Assembly: GCA_027625915.1 (NCBI GenBank)
Contig: JANTQA010000023.1
Location: 20,770,001-20,834,000, forward strand
From: Anaeramoeba flamelloides
Taxonomy: Eukaryota; Metamonada; Anaeramoebidae
Length of the DNA stretch: 64,000 bases
Direction of reading: 5' to 3'
The first letter of the stretch is position 1. Each line of letters opens with the position of its first letter. Shown here one piece after another: positions 23,091 to 34,094 of this stretch. Made by a program: the position numbers and the translations under genes. A model generated the notes under the pieces. That model was not told the DNA's origin. It saw only the letters and a list, made by a program, of their open reading frames with translations, and ran no database searches.

Positions 23091-23807
23091 ATGACAGAAA
23101 AAAGGAAAAATAACAAAAAAAAGGTGGGCATAAATCAAAAAAGGCTATTAGAGATGTTAAACATGGGAGACTTTTTCCAGGGCCTGGAAGAGCACCACCT
23201 CTGGTTAGAAAAGCCACCAAAAAGAGTCAACGTTGATCGTGCAATCTTCCGTCAGGTCTTTCGGATCAACAACAAACCATTCAAATTGACCATAGTTGGG
23301 CTGAATTTCTACTTTTTGAACAAATTGAATCTCTACCAGGATCCATACCGGGTCAACCAAGAGAAGATTATATACATTTTCGAGAAGGACAAGCTCATTG
23401 GACAGCAATATCTGGACGAAATCAACCAATTTGAAGATAAGGAAACCAAATTTGAGATTATCCAACAATGCCTGGGGATCATCCTCGAGATGAACGCCCA
23501 ATATTTGGTAGGCCTGTCGAAGATTTACATTTCAAACGATTACGATATAACCAACAAAATAGAAGTGGACCCGCGCGTGTTTACCGTCTATTTCCAACAG
23601 AAGCAAGAAAAGCAGACAAGCGAGTCCAAAATTAGAAATACACGAAAATCTTTCACAAAGTTCTTTGAAATGAGGTTTAACCTCGTTAATAGAACACCGA
23701 AAAGAGGCGGGAATATGATTTTTTGTCAAAATTATTACCTCAAAGTAGACTCGACTATAAGCTCTTCTTATAGCTTGAGAAGTTCTCGAAAGAAGAAATA
23801 TAAATAA
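23091..23807 (+). CDS. hypothetical basic protein with GC-rich codons
   Basis: This is a 238-residue intron-free frame starting at an ATG. The first 18 residues are Lys/Arg-rich, possibly a nuclear localisation or nucleic-acid-binding tail, and the last 25 residues are Ser/Arg/Lys-rich. The centre (about 45-215) looks like a folded domain of alternating beta strands: VFRINNKPFKLTIVGLNFYF, a YQDPYR segment, IIYIFEKDKLIGQQYLDEI, RVFTVYFQQ and FFEMRFNLVNRTPKRGG. No membrane segment or signal peptide is visible. The codons use far more C and G at third positions than any other gene here except uS7, suggesting high expression or a different origin. I do not recognise the family; a beta-sandwich DNA-binding domain would fit but is unproven. 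It stands alone, with repeats on both sides. Confidence 0.75.
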   Translation: MTEKRKNNKKKVGINQKRLLEMLNMGDFFQGLEEHHLWLEKPPKRVNVDRAIFRQVFRINNKPFKLTIVGLNFYFLNKLNLYQDPYRVNQEKIIYIFEKDKLIGQQYLDEINQFEDKETKFEIIQQCLGIILEMNAQYLVGLSKIYISNDYDITNKIEVDPRVFTVYFQQKQEKQTSESKIRNTRKSFTKFFEMRFNLVNRTPKRGGNMIFCQNYYLKVDSTISSSYSLRSSRKKKYK

Positions 23808-25213
23808 ATTTTATTATCATTTTTTTCCATTTGTTGCGGTTACAAAAAAAACAAATTTGTGTTTTGCGTTTATCTAAATTATTTTTCTCATTTGAGCTCA
23901 ATCAAAAGATTTGCTTTTTCAAGTTGGCCAACCCTTGAAATCAATGTGTTCACTTTAGAATTCGTTTAAAAAAAAAAAAATTTATTTCTCATTCTTCCAA
24001 AAAATATCAAAAATTGTCGGCAATATACAAATTCAAACTCAAATTCAAGAAACTGTGTGAATAATTAGATTCAAAATTCTTTTTGAGTTGTGTGTTTCTA
24101 TAACAATTTCAAGTAACCAAAAGAAAATTTTCTACCTTTATTTTCGAACACAAGCCTTTTCATAATATTTGTGACAACAAATTTGTTAATTCCCCATTTT
24201 ACAATTATTTTTCTCAGTCTCGTTTCGATGATCTTGTGGACTTTTTCTTTTGTGTGATACTATTTTAACAATCTGTTACCGATATTGTGGGCAAATTCAA
24301 AATTTTTCTTTTTTCGGATGTATTTTTAATAGGTATTTTCAATTCCCATCACAACTCTCTGAAATTTTTTCAAAAAAATTCTCTCGAAATTTTGTTATTT
24401 TGAAATATACTCACATAATAAACATTATAATCTATAAAAATTTTGAAAAAAGGTTTAACCACTCTATTCGAGATTAATGAGAATTAAAAAAAATAATGAA
24501 AGTTTTCAGTAATTCTTTTTTAATTGTTAAATTTTTGAAATTTTTAAATTGACTTAGTGAAGAGATTATTTGAATCTATTTTTTTAATAACCTAAAAAGA
24601 GTCATATTTTTATCAATTTTAAAATAAAACCAAATAATTCTATCAAAAGATATCGTTAAATTAAATTGAAAAAATGATTTTTTTTCTGTTTTTGGAATAT
24701 TTTTTATCATATTATATTTTTTTTTTAGTCATGTTTGAGTTTTTATGTATATTCTTTGTTTTTTTTTCTGCGAATTGTTTTAGCCTTTATGATATTTTTT
24801 TTCAAAATGTACAATCGAAGTTTATTCATTGTAACTTATTCAAAAAATATGGCAAAAATAGGTGTTTTTTTTATTCAAAGGTCACTAATTTTGAAAAGGG
24901 GGGTATTCGAACCTTAATTAGTTTAATAGCTATCTTTTCTTTATTACATAAAATTATCATAATGTAGAAAAAATAATTTATAAAAGAATGTCTAACTGGA
25001 ATTCGATTGGTAGTTTTGGAAAACTTGAAATTTCGGAAATTGTTTTTTGCTAGTAGAGATATTTTGCCTTACTCAAATCTCTTTTTGTTTTGTACTTTCA
25101 AAAAATCCCTTCAATTAATTTTTTACACCACAAAATAATTCAATAAAATAATCTTGGATAACGTGGACTTAGAGGTGTATAATGATTGCATATTTTGGAT
25201 TTAAAAAAATTAT
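23808..25213. other. gene-free AT-rich DNA
   Basis: No credible coding frame. A GGTTCGAATACCCC-like string on the minus strand near 24905 resembles a tRNA T-arm, but no acceptor or anticodon arm can be folded around it. Phe/Ile-rich open frames at 24250-24477 and 24674-24967 look like chance. Confidence 0.5.
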
Positions 25214-25215
25214 TA

Positions 25216-25385
25216 ATGATATTTGAATTCTAAAGGGGAAAAATTTTCACTTCATTTTCCATTTATCTTTTCAAATAGAGATACCAACCACTAACGAAAA
25301 CCTACTTCTTTGAAAAATCAGTTTAGTCAAAGAAAAATATGAAAAGGAAGTGAAAATTTGGTCCCATTTAGAATTTAAATATCAG
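25216..25385 (-). mobile_element. MITE family L, copy 2 (inverted)
   Basis: This element of about 170 bp has mirrored ends (ATGATATTTGAATTCTAAA at the left; the mirror of CTGATATTTAAATTCTAAA at the right) and TA at both borders. In reverse complement it aligns throughout with 12466-12630, including the CAAAGAAGTAG and GGTTGG blocks in the loop. Confidence 0.75.
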
Positions 25386-25883
25386 TATAAAAAAGCTGAC
25401 AAAGTAAAATTTTTCTTTATTTATATTGCTATTGAAATTGAAATAATAAATGAAAGGTCACAGTTCATTTCTCAATTCTTTTTAAAAAATGGTTATAAAT
25501 CTTGACTATGAACTTATTTGAATTATACAATAAATATTTTTTTTTAAACTTTTAAAAAGTCCAAAAAAAATAACAAAATTTATCTTGGATTTCTATTTCT
25601 CACCCCCCTCAACAAATAATTAACAATTTTCATTTCCAAGAAATTTGTAAAAATCAAGTTTTTTACATCTTACAGAATGATCAATTTCAGGTATTTGGAG
25701 TTTTTATTCTATGATCAAGTGTTTGAAATGTTGTTTTGGAAAATTTGTTAAAATAATTGTTGCTTTTCTTATTTTGTTTTGTTTTAGTTCAAAACAATTT
25801 AAGTTTGTTTTAAGGTTTTGAAAAACTTATGGTGTTAGTTGTGCAATGTTGAAATTTTTCGATTTCGAGTAAATTTTGTATTA

Positions 25884-26349
25884 CTGTTGAGAGAAAAAGG
25901 TTGGACACAGAAAAATGGTTTGACATCCTTTTTTTATTGGGAACATTAGTAGAATTGAAAATCAAATCCTATTGATAACTAAGTGACTTTTATATAAATC
26001 CAGGTTTAAAGGTGTTACAAGATCATTAATCTGTGGTGTGTGTAGAATACTCATTTGAATGGTTGATAACTAAAGTAGATCATGCTATTTTAACAAAAAT
26101 CCAAGTTTTAGTAAAGTTTACTATTAATTCTGAAAATGGTAATTTTTAAACTTGATTTAGATTATAAGAGATAAAGTTTTATAAAAGTAGAATTGCATTA
26201 AACCTTATTCTAATAAGTAGATTATTGTTATTTTCTTTAGTTAATTCACAAACGATTGAAATTAAAAATCATTTTCAGGTTCTATTAATGTTCCCAATTA
26301 AAATTGCTGTCCAACCATTTTTCTGTGTCCAACATTTTTCTCTCAACAG
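25884..26349. mobile_element. PIF/Harbinger-like MITE, family D copy 2
   Basis: This 466-bp element has the same ends as the copy at 18760 (CTGTTGAGAG...CTCTCAACAG) and a perfect TTA duplication at 25881-25883 and 26350-26352. The inner part of the inverted repeat reads GGTTGGACACAGAAAAATGG against its mirror. Interior identity with copy 1 is high, so this is among the youngest families in the window. It encodes nothing. Confidence 0.9.
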
Positions 26350-26352
26350 TTA

Positions 26353-27050
26353 AGATCGAAACAAAAATTTTTCGAAATAAAGTTTTCTCACTCTATTTTT
26401 ATCAAATTTTTGACATTTACAAACAAGTTCTTTTCCAAAACACTGGCTCTTTCCATGGAGTGTTCAATTTACAGTTTCTATTTTGAATATAACAGAAAAT
26501 AAAGAAATAAGTACTTTAAAATTTATGAAATCAAATACTACTTTACTTAAAAAAAAAACTATTATTTTGACAAACACAGAAATTGCGAAAATATAAACAA
26601 ATAATAAAACATGGGTGCTTCAACATACAGTCATCTAAAATTTTCTTAACAAACTTTCTAACTTTAACTTTTTTCTCTTTAAAAAAAAAAGTAAAAAAAA
26701 AGAAAAAAGTAAAAAAAAATAATTTCTCTAAAATTATATTTTTAACTTTTTGATAATTTCTCATTTCGCTGTGTTTTTGAAACAAAACGATTTTGTAACA
26801 AACTGTAATTGGCTTTTTCTTACGAGAAGCTGAGTTTTTTTATTTTTATTGTTTTTTGACAAAAATTAATTTGTTTTTTACAAGCCGACAGATGAACGAA
26901 AATAAAGGATGCGTAACAGTTCATTTTTGAATTCTTTAGAATTTTTTTTTTGTGTGTTTCTCGTTTCTTTTTTTAAACAAACAAACAAGATCCTCACAAA
27001 CAAAAATGTTTACCTTTCATAAAATAACATGTTCTTACTTTTTTAATAAG
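26353..27050. other. gene-free DNA
   Basis: AT-rich sequence between two MITEs, with an A-rich run of AAAAAGTAAAAAAAA type near 26690. An 80-codon minus-strand frame across it is Lys/Phe-rich and not called. Confidence 0.5.
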
Positions 27051-27051
27051 T

Positions 27052-27487
27052 TCTGTAAATCCAAAGCGTGTTTCTTTTTTAAAGAAGGTCTATACATTAA
27101 ATCGGTGATAGAGACTAACAACAAACGAAAAGGAAATGTTATTTGTTTCTTAAAGTTCTATTATTAATAAAAAAATAAGATTAATAAAATAGTGGATCAA
27201 ATCGGAAAATTTATCTCAATAAATAGAACAAAATTTTTAAAAAATTTCGAAAAAAATAAATTAACCAAAACCTATTTGAAATAACTGAGAAAATGTAAAA
27301 GTATCAACAAATGGTGTTCCTAATTCAAAATTTACTGAAAACAACAAGTTGTTCATCTGAAAAATTGATTTTATAAATGTACACAATTGTCAACCAAATT
27401 AGAAATTGTGTTAGTACAAAAAGAAGAAAAAAGATTTTATTTTCAAACACATGTTATCTGCTTTGGGGTCAGGTTTATTTTGATCAA
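27052..27487 (+). mobile_element. MITE family E, copy 3 (degraded)
   Basis: This aligns directly with 8050-8518. Shared blocks are AAAGCGTGTTTC, TTTCTTAAAGTTCTATTATT, GGATCAAAT followed by AATTTATCT, and a right end with TTTCAAACACATG...GGTTTATTTTGATC in place of GAAACACGG...CTTTATTTTAATC. It is clearly more diverged than copies 1 and 2, and its borders are approximate. Confidence 0.6.
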
Positions 27488-29305
27488 TTTATTCTATTCA
27501 TAAATAATTTCACCAATTAAATTATGATTGTTAATTTTTGGTATAAAAGAGAAACAGGAAAAAAAAAGAGTAACACTATTTTTATTTGGAAATAATACAC
27601 AAAATGAAAAGCAAAACCAATAAAAAAATAAAACTAATTGACCTGACAAACAATTAACCGAAACTGTTTTTGGAACAATAAATGGTAAAAAATTATCTCT
27701 TACTTTTTCGTTTTCTTGAATTACAGAATAAACCATTCCTCGAGATGTCTTTTCTTGAATAGTGGATCTTTGAAAAAAGTGATAACAGAAATAAATCAAG
27801 TTCCCAGAAATTACAATCGCTTGGTTGAAAACCTCAAATCAAGAAGATAAATAAGTAAAATTAAAGAAAATTTTTTTACCATTTATTATCTTAAAAACAG
27901 TACTTATAAATTGCAATTTAAGTTTGGAAATTTTCACATGATTTTCCTTTTTGAAATTATTATGCTCAAGCTTTGAATAAAGCATTTTATGAAATCAAGT
28001 GCTCAGAAACTCTCTAAAATTAGTTGTTGTTCAAAATATTCTTTGTACTGGATTGTTTGATAAGAAACAGTTTGAAGATTTATAAAAATGGAAATTGTAC
28101 TAAAAATATATTGAAATTTATTAGAATTTATCAGTATTTTATAATTTCTTTCGAGTTAATTAGTTTAGGATTTTATTTGACTTTGTCTTTCATTTTTAAA
28201 TTTGTTCCGAATTATAAACTGTGTTAAATTTTTTTTTTACGTTTAACTATTTTTTTTTAAAGGGTGAAAATTTATATTTTCAGATTTTCTCAAAATTTTT
28301 TTTTTGCTAATGAAAAGGCAAAAATCGAATAAATACCAAACGAAGTAAAAGGTTTTGAATAAATTGATTTCTTCTCTAAAAAAATTAAGTTCTCTGTAAA
28401 TTTAAAAAAAATTCTTTTTTTAAACAGACTTTGAAAATTCTCATCTTTCAGAAAATTGAATCATAAATCTATTGATTTGTTGTCTTGTCAAGACCTATTT
28501 TCGATTTTATTTTAATCTCTTGTAACAATCACTAATCTCTGGTTTACAACAGTTCCTTTCTTTATTTTGGAAAAATTTTTTTACTGGTCAATGATTTGTC
28601 AAATTAATATTTATTTTTTGATTTTGGTTCTTTATTTGTGGTTTTATTTAGGGCTTTTACAAAATCTACATATTTTTTTAGTTCAAATAGTAATAGAGAA
28701 AACAAATATTGCGATCTAAAACAAAAAAATCAAATTTTCATTATTAAATACCAACCAATTCGTTTGTCTAAATCCTTTTATTCAGATTAGAGAAAAAAAA
28801 AAATCAATTTGCCTAAAATTACTTTTTTGAACCACTATTAAAACCCATAACAAGTTGAAGATCGATCAGAATAGAACCAAAATAACAAGTTGTCACTAAA
28901 TACAAGATAATCTTTTTTTTAATATTTCAGGGATTGTAAACCTTAAGGAAATATTTGTAGAACTGATAAAATGATTTAATGGCAAGTTCTTCAAGGGAAT
29001 TTATGGGGTTAAATGTGTTCAAATTGTCAAGACTCGTGAATTCTGGCATTTACTGATAACGTCCCAAAAAAGTTTTTAATTTTTTAGTTCCATTTCTTTT
29101 TACATTTTTATTGCCTGGTGCTGGACACAATACTCTACTGGATTAAATGTAAAAAACATGGTAAAAAAAGTTGGTTTCTGAACAGAAATTACATAATAAC
29201 TTGCATAAAAAAATAAATTCTATAAAATATCTTCTGGGAATTATCTAATGCGAAATAATTTACACAAAAAATTTCCAAAAAAATTGATATCAATAAATAG
29301 AGAAA
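27488..29305. other. gene-free DNA with one exon-like patch
   Basis: On the minus strand, about 27610-27800 has better base balance and an open frame reading ...STIQEKTSRGMVYSVIQENEKVRD... with a GTAAGA donor-like string inside. It could be a lone exon or a decayed one, but no partner exon is visible and the family is unknown. The rest is plain AT-rich DNA. Confidence 0.35.
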
Positions 29306-29307
29306 TA

Positions 29308-29708
29308 CTGATGTTCCAAAGCTACCGTGAAAATTTATCAATATTAAATTTTGATGTTGATATAGTTTTTTAAAATCTAATAGAAGAATAAGAAAGCTTA
29401 TATTGAAAATATTTTTTCGCAAATGGGTTGAGATGCATAATAAACTACTGATGTGATCGAAAAAAAAAATCCATTGTTTTTTTACAGAGTAAATTTTATG
29501 TAGTTCCTTAATGAATTTTGGATGTTTAGAGTCATTTTGGGTTCTGAAAATTTATTTTTTGAAAATCAGAAAAAAAAATGAATATTGGTTGATTTAGGAA
29601 ATTTTTTTTTCAATATGAGCTTTATTATTTATATTCAACTTTTTAAAAATCGATATCAACATCAAAATTTGATTCTGAAAAAAATTCACTATAGCTCATG
29701 AGAGACTG
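29308..29708. mobile_element. MITE family B, copy 1
   Basis: This 401-bp element is bordered by TA (29306-29307 and 29709-29710). The left end is CTGATGTTCCAAAGCTACCG and the right end a diverged mirror of CAGTCTCTCATGAGCTATAG. Long inverted arms of about 150 nt contain the ATCAATATTAAATTTTGATG block, mirrored by ATCAACATCAAAATTTGAT. Three further copies are in the window. It encodes nothing, and TA borders point to Tc1/mariner-type mobilisation. Confidence 0.85.
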
Positions 29709-29854
29709 TATTTTTTTGATTTTTGAACGAGAATTTTATGTTACTACATGATATATTAAATGAAAAGAAGAGTCTTTATAATCAAATATTTTTTTTATAT
29801 CATAACAGAAATTACCGATATTTCCTATTGTATTTCAATTTCTGAAGTTGAATA

Positions 29855-30254
29855 CAGCTGTTCCAAGGCCACCATGAATTTTTATATGAATCAAATTTTG
29901 ATACTGATATAGATTTTTCAAAAGTTGGATATGAGGATAAGAAAGCTCATATTGAAAAAAAAATTTCACAAATCAACTTATTTCAAAGATTTTCTTGTTG
30001 TAAGATCAAAAATATTTTCGGTATTTCAAGAGAAACTTTTAAGTGGCATCTCAACTCATTTTCCAGGCTTGAAGCAATTTAGGGATCTGAAAAATAATTT
30101 TTCTTGTATCAGAAAAAATTCTTGAATATCAGCTCATTTAGGAATTTTTTTTTTCAATATGAGCTTTCTTATCCTCATATCCAACTTTTGAAAAATCTAT
30201 ATCAGCATCAAAATTTGATTCATATAAAAATTCACCGTAGCCTTGGAAAGACTG
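29855..30254. mobile_element. MITE family B, copy 2
   Basis: This 400-bp element starts CAGCTGTTCCAAGGCCACCA and ends with the mirror of CAGTCTTTCCAAGGCTACGG, with TA on both sides. It lies only about 145 bp from copy 1. Its arms are mutually well matched (AAAGTTGGATATGAGGATAA is mirrored at 30170-30189), which suggests that arm homogenisation or recent insertion affected this copy separately. Confidence 0.88.
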
Positions 30255-30389
30255 TAAATAATAGTTTTAAAGAAATGTGAGAATGAAAATTGAAAAACAT
30301 AGGTGATTTTTTTGTTGAAGTTCTTTTTTTTTTTTTTGTTTTTTGCTTTTTCCTTTTTGATATTTAATAAACCTCAATTATAAAAAAAA

Positions 30390-30740
30390 ATCCTTTAAAA
30401 CTCCAATTTAACTTTAAGAAATTTTGAGGCCTTGTGATTTATTTGAAAATTTATAAACTTATAATCTAAAAATCTAATGGTCAAAATTTTAACTTTTCTA
30501 AAGAAATTGAGAAATTCTGCACAAGACTCTTCCAATGAAAGTGAACTAAAATTTTTTTTAACATTTTATTATTTTTTTGAAAATTTCTTTTGCTGGGTAT
30601 TTCTTTTTTGAAGCCCCAACTCCAATCAGGATTTTATCATTTTTCTTAATTCTAAACAATCGCAGGTTGGTTAATTCTTCAAAAATATTGAATTTTATAT
30701 TTTTGGTAGTGTATCTTTAAGTGAAATGGTGTTAAAACCA
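30390..30740 (-). repeat. dispersed repeat C, copy 2 (inverted)
   Basis: This is the reverse-complement match of 14361-14708; the shared blocks are listed there. It ends within a few bases of MITE B3, so B3 may have inserted at its edge or cut it short. Confidence 0.72.
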
Positions 30741-30747
30741 AATCTTA

Positions 30748-31146
30748 CAGCTGTTCCAAGGCTACCGTGAAATTTTATCAATATTAAATTTTGATGTTGA
30801 TCTAGATTTTTAAATCTAAGAATATAAGAATAAGAAAGCTTTATTTGAAAAATTTTTTTCATAAATGAGTTGATTTGAAAAATATTCTTCTAGTTTGATC
30901 GAAAAATAAATTCATTTTTTAGAGGAAATTTTATGTAGTTCCTTAATGAATTTTTGATGTTTAGAATCATTTTGAGTTCTGAAAATTTCTTTTTTGAAAA
31001 TCAGAAAAAATTCTATAATATTGACTCATTTAGGAATTTTTTTTTTCAATATGAGCTTTATTATTCTCATATTGAACTTTTTAAAAATTTATATCAACAT
31101 CAAAATTTGATATTGATAAAATTTCACGTTAGCTTTGGATTGACTG
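30748..31146. mobile_element. MITE family B, copy 3
   Basis: This 399-bp element starts CAGCTGTTCCAAGGCTACCG and ends with the mirror of CAGTCAATCCAAAGCTAACG, with TA at 30746-30747 and 31147-31148. The centre holds the family's AATGAATTTTTGATGTTTAG and GAAAATCAGAAAAAATTC blocks. Confidence 0.88.
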
Positions 31147-31230
31147 TAATAATTGGATCTTTTCCAAGCCAACAGTTAATAAAAAATATAAAAAAAATTA
31201 GGATATTAACAATAATTTATTTTCATAATT

Positions 31231-31850
31231 AATTATTTTCCTTTAACCTTTGAAACAATATTCTTAATTTTAATTGATTTAATAACAATTATTTATAAAA
31301 ATAAATATTTGGAAACAAATTGTTAAAAGGGGGTTTCGGTTAAGGAATAATAAATAGGAATTAGATAGGGGGGTGAAGATAATTTGTTATTTAAATCTCA
31401 TTCAGTTTATGTACTGGAAAATAAATAAAAGAAGAAATTAATATACTGATTAAAACAAAATGTTTACATTATGGGTTTCAACAAGTATCTAAGAGAAATT
31501 TGATCATATATTTTTGGTACATTATAAAAAAAAAAATTGTTTAAAATACACCCCTTCTCATGTTTGTTTTATTAATTTAATCTTTAATTAATTTCAACAA
31601 CACACAAAACACATTTCTCAATCCAAAAAATAATTTAATAAAACAACAAATTTAATCAAAAATAATTGTTCAAAAAAATTAAAAATTTAAAAATTCAACT
31701 CTCGTTTACTTTTATTCTTTTCCTAAACAAAGTAATTAGTGATAGTTGGGATCCAAAGTTTTAAATCGCCTGTTACACTTAAAAAACTTTCAGTAATATT
31801 CTAAGAATTAAAATTTTCAATAATGGGATTATTTACCTGTATACCTTAAA
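31231..31850 (+). repeat. dispersed repeat G, copy 2
   Basis: This matches the right 600 nt of the copy at 8660-9690 in the same orientation: TTTGAAACAATATTCTT, AACACATTTCTCAATCCAAAA, a CTTTATTC...TAATTAG region and TTTCAGTAATATTC. With copy 3 on the opposite strand 600 nt away it forms a large imperfect foldback. Confidence 0.7.
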
Positions 31851-32469
31851 AAAATACTAGTTTAAGGAAGTAAGAACATTTTACCATTTTGAAAAAAGTT
31901 AATTGTGTCAACATTACTGAAAATTATCTTTTGGAGTGCCACTATATGTCATTAATAAAATTAAGCAATATTTTTTTTCGGATTAATATTTTTCGAAATT
32001 AAGAACATAAGTTAATTCAATTAAACACTGTGATAATTTTTTTTACAATAAAAACACTCTCAACTTTTGAATATCGAAAATATTTTTTGGAATTACTGTG
32101 CACTTTTTTATTTTTTTTTGTAAAATTGGGGTTGAGAAAAGTTTGAAATCAAAGAATAACTTAATATATTAAATTAGAATGCTTTTCCAGAGAGTTTATC
32201 CTTTTAGTTTAACTTTTTTTTTAATTTTACCATTTAAAACTAAAAAAAAACATTTGAGGGACAAATTAGTGCCTTTTGTGAAAAGAAAATTCCCATAATT
32301 TAGAATTTGTTTTAGCAAATGAGTTTAAACAAGATAGTGTATCTAAAAATATACATAATTTCAAGTTTGGATCCAATGATTTTGGCAAAAAATGTTTTCA
32401 AGAAAAAGCTAAATTGAAACTTTATTTATTTTTATTTTATCATTTTGTTTTTTTAATTGTATAAATGGA
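31851..32469. other. spacer of the G foldback
   Basis: AT-rich sequence between the opposing G copies. No coding frame. A GGAGTGCCAC block near 31935 weakly matches sequence near 9999. Confidence 0.45.
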
Positions 32470-33490
32470 AAGTATTTGATCAGTTTTTCATTTTTAGGGT
32501 TTTTTGGGTCGTAGGGACATATTGAAACTTTGGAACCAAAATAACATTTGCTAGTCTATTCGTGAAAAGAATCAAAGTAATTCAGAGTTGGATATTTCAT
32601 TTTTCAATTTGATGAACATTTTTTTTTGATTAAATTTTTGTGTTTTATTAAATTTTGTTTTGGATCTAGAGATGTGTTTATTCAAACGATTGGCATTAAT
32701 CAAACAGTAAACCAAAAAAATATACCCCAAAAGGTGTGTATTTGAAACAAATCCTTTCTTTTAGAAGACCAAACACGAAAGATCACCATTCCAAATAAAT
32801 TTGTTGAAATCAAGAATGAAAAAAAAAAAATCTATAAAAGCCTATTTTTGAAGATTGGTTTTCTATATATTCTTATTTTGTATGAATACAAACTATTTTT
32901 TTCCTTAAATTTCTCGCCCCGTTACTATTTATTATTTATTTACAAAACATTTTTTTACAAATTTGCTTTCATAATTCTTTTCAAAAATATTTTTATAAAA
33001 CAAAGCCAAAACAAAGAATATTATTTCAAATATTAAAATAGAAGGGGTTGAATTCTTGGAATCAAAAAACAGTTACAAAAGATTCAAATCAAAATAATTG
33101 AAAAATACAAGAAAAAATTTCAATCAGATTAAGAATTTTTCTGGGTTCTCATTATAATGGTAAAAAAATAATTATAAAATCAAACGAATTTGTCCAATAA
33201 ACCCTTATTCTGGAGACGTATTAAAAAACATCTGATTTTCTGAACTAAAACTAGAATTAGCTGAATTAACATCAAAATTGGATTTTTAAATTCATTTTGG
33301 AAATTCTTTAGAAATAAGCAGTAATGTGTTAATCAAAAATTTTCCAAACAAAATTATTTTTATAAAGAATTAAAAATAAAACTAAATAAAGAAGAAGCAA
33401 TTATGTAAAATTTTATATATAAGATCAAGAAATAAATGATTTTTATTTATTTATTTTTGATCAATTTTTTCATTTTTTTTGATTCCATTT
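32470..33490 (-). repeat. dispersed repeat G, copy 3 (inverted)
   Basis: This is the full-length reverse-complement match of 8660-9690: GGTGTGTATTTGAAACAAAT, CCAAATAAATTTGTTGAAA, CCAAAACAAAGAATATTATT, AAAATCAAACGAATTTG and TTAGCTGAATTAACATCA all appear mirrored in order. The open frame at 32848-33036 is not conserved in the other copies. Confidence 0.8.
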
Positions 33491-34094
33491 TTTTGTTGGT
33501 ATGAAAATATCTTATACTCGGATATATTCCACTCTAGTATTTATTAAAATATCAATGTATTTGGCTCAAGAAATGATTTGAAGAATTCAGTTTCACATAA
33601 ATGATGGCTCTCAAAAAATGTTAAATGTACTTACCACCTTAATGAGTAAAAAATATGGAAAATGGAAAATTGGCTTCCTATTATTTAAAATTTTTTTCTA
33701 CTCTTGAAACAAATTTCAACGAACCATTTTTTGTGTTATAAATGTATAAAACGCTTGGGCCTGGAGAATATTTGTGTATCAGCCTTTGAGTGGTTTTTCG
33801 AAAACGAAAAATATTCAAAGAATAATTTGGAAATTCAATAAACATTTCAATGAAAACAAATTTTAGGTTGTAATCAACAAAAAGCATTTTTTTAAACAAC
33901 CAAGAACTAAAATAATGCCAAACCAGTGTTGAGAAAGCGATCGATTAAACAGCATTTCAAACACTATGTCGTTTTATTTTTGTTCCGACAATCCTTTATT
34001 TCTGACAAAGAGCACAATGAGTATCCAATTAAGACAAATACAAAAAAAAAAAAACAATAAAAGCAAATGAAAAAAAAGTGGAATAAACTTGTTT
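33491..34094. other. gene-free DNA 3' of the PDRG1-like gene
   Basis: AT-rich sequence downstream of the minus-strand PDRG1-like stop. A 72-codon minus-strand frame at 33681-33899 resembles no family and is not called. Confidence 0.5.

Noticed and set aside
24880-24925. tRNA T-arm-like GGTTCGAATACCCC on the minus strand
   Set aside because: No anticodon arm or matching acceptor stem can be placed around it.
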